Shown here: one piece after another, positions 1 through 5,290 of the stretch
How positions within the stretch are numbered: the first letter of the stretch is position 1
Layout of the letters: every line of letters begins with the position of its first letter
Origin: Pseudomonadota bacterium
Lineage (GTDB): Bacteria; Pseudomonadota; Alphaproteobacteria; Rhizobiales; Rhizobiaceae
Reading direction: 5' to 3'
Assembly (NCBI GenBank): GCA_023416545.1
Contig: JAEZHO010000029.1
Location: 1 to 5,808, forward strand
DNA: 5,808 bases
Position numbers and translations under genes: made by a program
Notes under the pieces: generated by a model
Databases searched by the model: none
The model's input: only the letters and a program-made list of their open reading frames with translations
Told to the model about the DNA's origin: nothing

Positions 1-921
1 TGGTATCTCGTCATTCTGACGGTCTGGACGCTCATCCAGAAACGTATCGAAAAGAGCCTCGCGCTCAAGACATCGAGCGTGGTCACGACGCCTCCGCCGA
101 TCGTCGCTCGGACGCCGGTGATTGCGTCGCCTGGTCCCGATGCCCCATCGGTCCGGGCGCCGGTCATCGAGGCGAAGAACCTCACCCGCACCTTCGGGCC
201 GGTCAAGGGTCTGGACAACTGCTCGCTGACGATCGGAAAAGGCGAGGTGGTCGTCATCCTCGGCCCGTCCGGTTCCGGCAAGAGTACGCTGTTGCGCGCG
301 ATGAACTGGATCGAGCCGGCTGATGAGGGCGATGTCCTTCTCAATGGCGTCAGTCTGCCTTGGGCGAACTTCGAACGGCGCAAGCCGCGCTCGCAGGGCC
401 AGCTTGACCGGCATCGCCGCCGGCTGGGCATGGTGTTCCAGAGCTTTGCCCTGTTCCCGACGATGACGGCCCGAAAGAACGTCGCCTTCGGCCCGCGCAA
501 GCTCCTGAAGGTGCCGGCATCGACCGCCTTTGCCTGGGCCGACGAGTTGCTGGCGAAAGTCGGACTCGGCGACAAGGCAGATGCCTATCCGGTCGAGTTG
601 TCGGGCGGTCAGCGCCAGCGGGTCGCCATTGCGCGAGCCTTGGCAATGCGGCCGGAGGCGATCCTCTTCGACGAGCCGACTTCGGCCCTCGATCCCGAAT
701 CCATCGGCGGGGTGCTCAATACCATGGCCGACCTTGCCGCCCAGGGCATGACGATGGTGATCGTCACGCACGAGATCGGTTTCGCCAAGCGTATCGCGGA
801 TCGTGTCGTGTATATGGAGCGCGGACGCCTGCTGATGGATTTGCCGGGCGACAAGGCTTTCGGACGGGAGGCGCCGGACTATTTCAAGGCATTTGTTTCT
901 CAAGACGAACGCCCTCAATGA
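1..921 (+). CDS. Amino acid ABC transporter, fused permease/ATP-binding protein (3' part; 5' end outside window)
   Basis: The frame is open from base 1, so the gene begins upstream. The first 20 codons (WYLVILTVWTLIQKRIEKSL) read as the last hydrophobic helix and basic tail of a HisM/GlnP-type inner-membrane permease. A Pro/Ala/Val-rich linker of about 30 residues follows (bases 61-160), then a complete ABC ATPase. In codons counted from base 1: Walker A GPSGSGKST at 88-96, Q-loop Gln147, signature LSGGQ at 200-204, Walker B ILFDEP at 221-226, H-loop His257. All catalytic residues are present. A GTG at 79 could be mistaken for the start of a separate ATPase, but it lies inside the linker and has no convincing ribosome-binding site. 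The ATPase has a basic stretch before the Q-loop (ERRKPRSQGQLDRHRRR). The family (polar amino acid uptake) imports amino acids or similar solutes with a periplasmic binding protein, which is probably encoded upstream. Substrate cannot be read from this part. Confidence 0.93.
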   Translation, partial: WYLVILTVWTLIQKRIEKSLALKTSSVVTTPPPIVARTPVIASPGPDAPSVRAPVIEAKNLTRTFGPVKGLDNCSLTIGKGEVVVILGPSGSGKSTLLRAMNWIEPADEGDVLLNGVSLPWANFERRKPRSQGQLDRHRRRLGMVFQSFALFPTMTARKNVAFGPRKLLKVPASTAFAWADELLAKVGLGDKADAYPVELSGGQRQRVAIARALAMRPEAILFDEPTSALDPESIGGVLNTMADLAAQGMTMVIVTHEIGFAKRIADRVVYMERGRLLMDLPGDKAFGREAPDYFKAFVSQDERPQ

Positions 922-934
922 GTACCGACGTCCG

Positions 935-948
935 ATGAATTTCATAAT
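935..948 (+). promoter_or_regulatory. Possible operator/promoter element upstream of the GntR regulator
   Basis: The 99-bp gap before the regulator contains the only AT-rich patch nearby. Within it ATGAATTTCAT (935-945) is a perfect 5+1+5 inverted repeat, and CATAAT (943-948) is a 5/6 match to a -10 hexamer overlapping it. No good -35 lies at the right distance. FCD-type GntR proteins usually bind about 11-bp palindromes of the form TNGTNNNACNA; this site keeps the G and C at positions 3 and 9 but not the rest. Its core GAATTTCA recurs, inverted, at 1792-1799. Autoregulation is an inference. Confidence 0.35.
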
Positions 949-1006
949 AAAGAACAGTTCCCCATCAGGAAAAGCCGGCGGCTTCTGCTACCGTGCGAAT
1001 GGAATT

Positions 1007-1013
1007 GGAGGAG
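1007..1013 (+). promoter_or_regulatory. Strong ribosome-binding site of the GntR gene
   Basis: GGAGGAG lies 7 bases before the ATG at 1021. It is the best Shine-Dalgarno match in the window and fixes the start of the regulator. Confidence 0.85.
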
Positions 1014-1020
1014 TTGCAAC

Positions 1021-1728
1021 ATGAACAGGCAGGAGTTGGCTTTGAAGAAACAGGGTACTGAGAAGTCTGTATCGCTGATGGAGCAAGTTTACGGTTCGCT
1101 GCGCGCCGACATCCTGACATGCAAGCTTCGTCCGGGGCAGCCCCTCAATGAAGCCGAAATTGCCGAGCAGTTCGAAATCTCCAAGACCCCCGTACGCGAA
1201 GCGCTCGCAGTGCTGCGACAGGAAGGTCTCGTGATTGCGTATCCGCGCCGCGGCTATCAGGTGACGCCGATCACCTTCGCGGACATGGACGAACTCTTCG
1301 ACGTGCGCATCGTCCTGGAAGCGGGTGCTGCGGAACTTGCCTGCATTCGCCTGACGGAGGAGCAGATCGCAAAGCTCAGATCCATGGCGGACGGCGAATA
1401 CGACACCAGCGAAGAGCAAAGCCTAACCGCTTTCGTCCGTCGCAACCGCGAGTTCCACATGGCGATCGTCGAAGCGACGGGCAACAGCCGCCTTGTCGAT
1501 CTGATGACCCGCCAGCTCGACGCGCTGGAGCGGTTTTTCATCCTCGGCGCGCAGTTGCGCGACGTGAACAGCGAGACGAGCATTTCGCACCGGGAGATCG
1601 TCGAGACACTCGTGCGCCGCGACCCGGTCGCAGCACGCGAGATCGTGGCGCGGCATAACGAACAGACACGGCAAGGCCTGTTCCGCTCGCTTGCGACAGG
1701 ACGCGGGTACGACCTCATCAACCTGTGA
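1021..1728 (+). CDS. GntR family transcriptional regulator, FadR/FCD subfamily
   Basis: A cytoplasmic DNA-binding regulator of 235 residues, the usual size for the family. Residues 15-82 form the winged helix-turn-helix: VYGSLRADILTCKLRPGQ, then NEAEIAEQFEISKTPVREAL with the hallmark TPVREAL of GntR proteins, then a wing ending RRGYQVTP. Residues 88-215 form the all-helical FCD effector domain, with FDVRIVLE near 93-100 and His146, His190 and His212 at the usual metal-ligand places. The position that is often Asp, four residues before His146, is Asn142, a variant seen in other FCD proteins. Members respond to small carboxylates or amino acid-related ligands and usually repress a neighbouring catabolic operon, often including their own gene. 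Its place between the transporter and enzyme genes suggests local control of both. The start is supported by the ribosome-binding site at 1007-1013. Confidence 0.95.
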   Translation: MNRQELALKKQGTEKSVSLMEQVYGSLRADILTCKLRPGQPLNEAEIAEQFEISKTPVREALAVLRQEGLVIAYPRRGYQVTPITFADMDELFDVRIVLEAGAAELACIRLTEEQIAKLRSMADGEYDTSEEQSLTAFVRRNREFHMAIVEATGNSRLVDLMTRQLDALERFFILGAQLRDVNSETSISHREIVETLVRRDPVAAREIVARHNEQTRQGLFRSLATGRGYDLINL

Positions 1729-1774
1729 TCGAAAGGGCCGGAGCGGACCTGTCCCGTCGGTGCGTCGCCCTGTC

Positions 1775-1808
1775 TTCGAACTGCCAATAGTTGAAATTCG
1801 AAATGCCA
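1775..1808 (+). repeat. 12-bp direct repeat with 22-bp period, candidate operator
   Basis: TTCGAACTGCCA (1775-1786) and TTCGAAATGCCA (1797-1808) match at 11 of 12 positions and are offset by 22 bp, about two helical turns. Each begins with the palindrome TTCGAA. Between them AACT (1779-1782) and AGTT (1789-1792) form a short inverted repeat, and 1792-1799 is the inverse of GAATTTCA found at 937-944 upstream of the regulator. The repeat lies between the GntR gene and the oxidoreductase, so a regulator-binding site is plausible. Chance cannot be ruled out. Confidence 0.4.
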
Positions 1809-1817
1809 GAAATAGCA

Positions 1818-3107
1818 ATGAATGTAGGGTCCTTGTGGGAGAGCCTGGTGCCGCCGGAAGCGGCCTACGATCCTCTCACGAGCGACGTAGATGCGGACCT
1901 CGTCATCGTCGGCGCCGGCTTCCTCGGCCTTTCTACGGCGCTTCACGCTGCCGAGCTGGGTCTGGATGTTGTCCTTCTGGAAAGCAGACAGCCGGGGTAC
2001 GGTGCCTCGGGGCGTAATACGGGCTTCGTCGTTCCAAGCCTGAAGTCCTCGCTTGGCCCCCAGGAAGTGATCAGGGCGTTGGGCGAGACGCATGCGCAGC
2101 GTTTGCTGAAGCTGGTTGCCGGCTCCGGAGACCTGGTTTTCAACCTGATCGACAGGCACGGGATCGAATGCGGTGCTGTGCGCAACGGCTGGCTCCAGCC
2201 GGCCCATTCGAATGCAGCCGAAGAGATGCTTCATTCGCGCATGCCGCGTCTGCTCGATGCCGGCGTCGCCGCCGAGTGGCTGGACCGAAAGGTGATGTTC
2301 GAGCGGACCGGCCTCGAGGCCCTTCATGGCGGCATTCGCGTCGCGACCGGCGGTCAGATCACGCCGCTCGCCTATGCACTGGGACTGGCGCGAGCCGCGA
2401 CTGCCGGGGGCGTGCGCATCTTCGGTGACAGTCCGGCGACGGCGTTCGAAACCCGGGGCGAGGGATGGGTCGTACGTACGGCGCAGGGATCGGTTCGCAC
2501 CAAGCGCGTGATCATGACGACCAATGCCCTGATCGGAAACCTGCTTCCCGAGCTTCGCGCCTCGATCATTCCGGCCAAGGTATTCCAGATCGCGACCCAG
2601 GTCATGCCGCGGGAGATCCAAGACCGACTGCTGCCGGACATGGCGCCTGTAGCCGATACCCGCCGTCACACTTTCGCGCTGCGCTGGTCGCCTGACGGGC
2701 GCCTGGTGACCGGCGGCATGGTGCCACCGGTGCCGGGCCGCATGGCGCTTGCCCACAAGCTTTTCGCCAACCGCCTGAAACGCTTCGTCCCGGGCCTGCC
2801 CGAGGTAAGGGTCGAATATTCCTGGACGGGCGTCATTGCCGGAACGCTGGATTTCCTGCCACGCCTCATGCGCATCAGGCCGGGGATCGATGCCGTGATC
2901 GGCTGCAATGGCCGGGGCGTGGCGCTGACGACCGCGCTCGGACGCGAGGTCGCGCAGTGGAGCGCCGGGCAGGTGGACGAAGGCGACATGACGCTTCAGG
3001 TCACGCCGCCTCGCCCCATTCCCTTCAGCGGCATTTCGGGCGCAGCCCCGCAACTCATCCTCCCGATCTGGGAAATCCGCGACGCATACGAAGCGCGCTT
3101 CAAATAA
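1818..3107 (+). CDS. FAD-dependent oxidoreductase, DAO family (PuuB-like)
   Basis: A flavoprotein of 429 residues from the ATG at 1818, near the usual length for the family. The N-terminus MNVGSLWESLVPPEAAYDPL resembles the short leader of gamma-glutamylputrescine oxidase-like proteins. Then comes the Rossmann motif DADLVIVGAGFLGLSTA with GAGFLG at 32-37 and the ribose-binding Glu55 ending strand 2. GYGASGRNTGFVVPSLK (from 61) is the isoalloxazine-side motif typical of DAO enzymes. The C-terminal FAD contact is WTGVIAGTLDFLPRL (about 336-350) and GCNGRGVALTTALG (from 362). No signal peptide or membrane segment is seen. Such enzymes oxidise primary or secondary amines or amino acids to imines, which hydrolyse to a carbonyl and ammonia or amine, with electrons going to O2 or a carrier. 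The start is uncertain: ATG 1803 and TTG 1791 are in frame, and none has a good Shine-Dalgarno. I prefer 1818 by the family N-terminus and because it leaves the 1775-1808 repeat noncoding. Confidence 0.9.
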   Translation: MNVGSLWESLVPPEAAYDPLTSDVDADLVIVGAGFLGLSTALHAAELGLDVVLLESRQPGYGASGRNTGFVVPSLKSSLGPQEVIRALGETHAQRLLKLVAGSGDLVFNLIDRHGIECGAVRNGWLQPAHSNAAEEMLHSRMPRLLDAGVAAEWLDRKVMFERTGLEALHGGIRVATGGQITPLAYALGLARAATAGGVRIFGDSPATAFETRGEGWVVRTAQGSVRTKRVIMTTNALIGNLLPELRASIIPAKVFQIATQVMPREIQDRLLPDMAPVADTRRHTFALRWSPDGRLVTGGMVPPVPGRMALAHKLFANRLKRFVPGLPEVRVEYSWTGVIAGTLDFLPRLMRIRPGIDAVIGCNGRGVALTTALGREVAQWSAGQVDEGDMTLQVTPPRPIPFSGISGAAPQLILPIWEIRDAYEARFK

Positions 3108-3134
3108 TCAGCATTCGACAAGCAGGAGATCACC

Positions 3135-3515
3135 ATGAGCGAAGAAACCGTAGGCGGTAAGATCAAGTGGTCGCGTCAGGAGGACGTGGCCCTCACCTGG
3201 GTTCACCAGGATCTGGAATTCAGCCACCGCCTGATCACCAAGAAGCTGCATGGGTCTTCCATGTCCTTCCACATCACGACCTATATGCCGCATTTCGACA
3301 CGATCGTCGAAGGCGACGGCGTACACGAAGTGATCCTGTACTGCATGCACGGCTGGTCGAAGCAGATCGTGGAGGAAACCGGCGAAGAGCACATCTTCAA
3401 GCCCGGCGACGCGATGTACCTGCCGAAGAACTACCGCTACCGCCATATCATTGGCGAGGCCGGACTGGTGATCGCAGTCTGCGCGAATCCCTCCAAGGAA
3501 GCCGGCGACATGTAA
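3135..3515 (+). CDS. Small cupin protein, ectoine synthase (EctC)-like
   Basis: A single-domain soluble cupin of 126 residues, close to EctC in length. AGGAG at 3124-3128, six bases before ATG, supports the start. The layout follows EctC as I recall it: a SxRLxxK-like strand (SHRLITKK, 30-37), SFHIT at 44-48, a His/Glu...YC strand (HEVILYC, 64-70), then GEEHIFKPGDAMYLPKNYRYRHII (83-106) and a C-terminal VIAVCANP. The classical cupin HxH pair is absent, as in EctC. EctC binds iron through Glu, Tyr and His; the counterparts here could be Glu65, Tyr95 and His104, though local spacing differs by about one residue at two places. EctC closes the ectoine ring by removing water. No ectA or ectB is visible and the neighbours look catabolic, so an ectoine-making role is doubtful; action on another cyclic compound or a sensing role is possible. 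Cupin fold is secure, EctC kinship likely, reaction unknown. Confidence 0.88.
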   Translation: MSEETVGGKIKWSRQEDVALTWVHQDLEFSHRLITKKLHGSSMSFHITTYMPHFDTIVEGDGVHEVILYCMHGWSKQIVEETGEEHIFKPGDAMYLPKNYRYRHIIGEAGLVIAVCANPSKEAGDM

Positions 3516-3521
3516 TCGCCT

Positions 3522-3546
3522 TCGGCAGGCCGCGTGCGCCTGCCGA
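3522..3546 (+). other. GC-rich hairpin between cupin and creatininase genes
   Basis: TCGGCAGGC (3522-3530) pairs perfectly with GCCTGCCGA (3538-3546) around a 7-base loop. It begins six bases after the cupin stop codon. The following TCCTCTCCCCCT is pyrimidine-rich but has no run of T, so it is not a classical intrinsic terminator. It could weaken read-through or protect the 3' end of upstream mRNA. Confidence 0.5.
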
Positions 3547-3579
3547 TCCTCTCCCCCTGAACTCACAAGGTAGGTCCAC

Positions 3580-4476
3580 ATGGCTCAGGCCGCACCCCGA
3601 CATTTTGCTCCTCCGAGCCTCGTTTGGTCGCAGCTGACGCGGGCCGAACTGACCCGCAAACGCGACGCCGGGGCGCTGGTCGTCGTCCCGACGGGGGCGA
3701 TCGAGCAGCATGGCGATTTCCTTCCGGTCGAGACCGATACCTTTCTTGCAACGGCCGTCGCGGAGATGGCGGCAGCGCGGATGGAGAAAGTGGATGTCGT
3801 GGTGGCGCCCGCCGTATCCGTCGGGTTTTCTCCGCATCACCTGAGCTTTCCGGGCACGATCAGCTATCGCCTCAAAACCTATCTCGCGGTGCTGGAAGAC
3901 ACGGCGCGGTCGATCCTCGACGCCGGGTTCCAGCGCGTCGTCTTCGTGAACGGCCACGGGGGCAATTCCGCGCCGCTGCGCTCGCTTTGCGGCCAGATGC
4001 TGACCGATGGTCATGCGGTCAGCATGGTCGACTATTTCACACCCGGCGAACGACAATGGCTGCCGCTCCTGAAGGGCGGGATGGCGAGAACTGGCCATGC
4101 CTGCGAACAGGAAGTGGCGTTGACGCTGGCACTTGCCGGTGACGAGCAGGCGGCCGCCATCGCCGAGAAAATCAAGGACCTCGCGCCGCGGATGATCCAG
4201 CCCTGGATGCCACCCGGCCATAACGAGGACCCTGTTACCCAGTTCGGCGGTGGATGGGCTGCAATCTTCCAGGCTGATGACTGCGGATACTTCGGTGCGC
4301 CGCAGGCGGCGACGAAGGAAAACGGGGCGCTCATTCTGGAAGCGACGGTTCAAGGCCTAGCGACCTATCTCGATGCCTTTGCGATGACGCCTCTTCGTCT
4401 CGGCGTCGCCCGCGACAAGTCGAGGCCCAACTATGCCGCGCCATTACCGGCGAAACGATTGCAAGGACACGCTTGA
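3580..4476 (+). CDS. Creatininase-family metal-dependent amidohydrolase
   Basis: A cytoplasmic enzyme of 298 residues. AAGGTAGGT at 3567-3575 supports the ATG. The family signature is clear: VVVPTGAIEQHGDFLPVETDT with metal ligands Glu42, His44 and Asp53 (the same E-x-H and H+9 Asp spacing as creatininase), NGHGGN at 124-129 with ligand His126, and GHACEQEVAL at 172-181, matching the HAGxxET block. Creatininase itself has Glu two residues after the ligand His in NGHYEN; here that place is Gly128. This is usual in relatives such as formamidopyrimidine (FAPy) deformylase ArfB, MftE and IolN, so the enzyme is probably not a true creatininase. The family hydrolyses C-N bonds of cyclic or linear amides (IolN cleaves a C-C bond in a ring ketone) with two metal ions. 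Its stop codon overlaps the start of the next ATPase gene, so it is expressed with the transporter. Ring opening of the imported solute is a reasonable inference; the substrate is unknown. Confidence 0.93.
   Translation: MAQAAPRHFAPPSLVWSQLTRAELTRKRDAGALVVVPTGAIEQHGDFLPVETDTFLATAVAEMAAARMEKVDVVVAPAVSVGFSPHHLSFPGTISYRLKTYLAVLEDTARSILDAGFQRVVFVNGHGGNSAPLRSLCGQMLTDGHAVSMVDYFTPGERQWLPLLKGGMARTGHACEQEVALTLALAGDEQAAAIAEKIKDLAPRMIQPWMPPGHNEDPVTQFGGGWAAIFQADDCGYFGAPQAATKENGALILEATVQGLATYLDAFAMTPLRLGVARDKSRPNYAAPLPAKRLQGHA
4463..4467 (+). promoter_or_regulatory. Ribosome-binding site fixing the ATPase start at 4476
   Basis: AAGGA lies inside the end of the creatininase-like gene, eight bases before ATG 4476. 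It favours this ATG over the in-frame TTG at 4473. The TGATG junction (4474-4478) shares one base between stop and start, a usual arrangement for coupled translation. Confidence 0.7.
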
Positions 4477-5252
4477 TGACCGCAGCCAACCATGAACCCC
4501 TGGCCGTCCGGGTGCGCGGCATGGACAAGTTCTACGGCAGTTTCCAGGTCCTGAGGTCGATCGACCTTGACGTGCGGATGGGCGAGAAGCTGGTGATCTG
4601 CGGGCCGTCCGGGTCGGGAAAATCCACCCTCATCCGGTCCCTGAACGGTCTTGAAGACCATACGGCCGGCGAGATCGTCGTTCTCGGAAAGGAGGTCGGC
4701 AGGAAATCCCGGACCGATATCGTCCAAATGCGCCGCGATGTCGGCATGGTTTTCCAGCATTTCAACCTCTTCCCGCATCTCTCGGTGCTGGAGAATTGCG
4801 TGATGGCACCGATGACGGCGCGAAAGCTCTCCCGCGCCGAAGCGGAAGAACGCGCACACAAATATCTGGCCAAGGTTCACATTTCCGAGCAGGCCAGCAA
4901 ATATCCGGGGCAGCTTTCCGGGGGGCAGCAGCAACGCGTCGCAATCGCGCGTGCGCTGTGCATGCAGCCGAAGGTCCTGCTGTTCGACGAGCCGACCTCG
5001 GCGCTCGACCCGGAAATGGTCGGCGAAGTCCTGGACGTCATGGTCTCTCTCGCCAGGGAGGGGATGACCATGATCTGCGTGACGCATGAGATGGGTTTTG
5101 CGCGCAAGGTCGCGGATCGGGTGATCTTCATGGACAAGGGGGCGATCGTCGAGATGGATGCGCCGGATATCTTCTTCAGCAATCCCAAGAGCGAGCGGGC
5201 TCGCAAGTTCCTTGCGGATATTCTGGACGACGGCTCGGCAAAGCCGCATTAA
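4476..5252 (+). CDS. Polar amino acid ABC transporter ATP-binding protein (GlnQ/HisP type)
   Basis: A complete stand-alone ABC ATPase of 258 residues from ATG 4476, standard length for the polar amino acid class. Walker A GPSGSGKST at 43-51, Q-loop Gln94 in GMVFQHFNLFPHLSVLENC, signature QLSGGQQQRVAIARAL at 146-161, Walker B LLFDEP at 168-173, D-loop SALD and H-loop His204 in VTHEMGFARKVADRV. LEN, FNLFPH and MGFA are marks of the GlnQ/HisP/GltL group. The protein docks on the cytoplasmic side of a permease dimer and powers uptake. No permease lies between it and the creatininase-like gene. It either works with the permease upstream of base 1, beside or instead of the fused ATPase, or with permeases beyond the right edge. 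Compared with the fused ATPase at 1-921 it lacks the basic insertion before the Q-loop and is closer to the canonical family. Confidence 0.96.
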   Translation: MTAANHEPLAVRVRGMDKFYGSFQVLRSIDLDVRMGEKLVICGPSGSGKSTLIRSLNGLEDHTAGEIVVLGKEVGRKSRTDIVQMRRDVGMVFQHFNLFPHLSVLENCVMAPMTARKLSRAEAEERAHKYLAKVHISEQASKYPGQLSGGQQQRVAIARALCMQPKVLLFDEPTSALDPEMVGEVLDVMVSLAREGMTMICVTHEMGFARKVADRVIFMDKGAIVEMDAPDIFFSNPKSERARKFLADILDDGSAKPH

Positions 5253-5290
5253 TCTCCATCCTGACTGACATTAAAGATAACGAATCATCG

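Noticed and set aside
918..938. Six-codon ORF overlapping the stop of the fused transporter (ATGA at 918-921)
   Set aside because: It is too short to support and has no ribosome-binding site; the overlap is probably chance.
972..984. Short hairpin AAGCC-GGC-GGCTT before the GntR gene as a terminator of the transporter
   Set aside because: It has only a five-base stem with a three-base loop and no T-run.
1257..3053. Long antisense open frame of 598 codons on the - strand
   Set aside because: It lies opposite the GntR and oxidoreductase genes, both with clear family motifs. Its translation is rich in Arg, His and Gly with no recognisable domain, as expected for antisense frames in GC-rich coding DNA.
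3448..4353. Antisense open frame of 301 codons on the - strand
   Set aside because: It is the shadow of the creatininase-like gene and the end of the cupin gene, with no motif and Arg/Gly-rich composition.
5231..5246. CGGCT...AGCCG stem at the end of the second ATPase gene as a terminator
   Set aside because: It has five base pairs, lies inside the coding sequence and has no T-run after it. Glycerate kinase follows closely on the same strand.
4431..5249. Antisense open frame of 272 codons on the - strand
   Set aside because: It mirrors the ABC ATPase gene; the + strand has every ABC motif in order.
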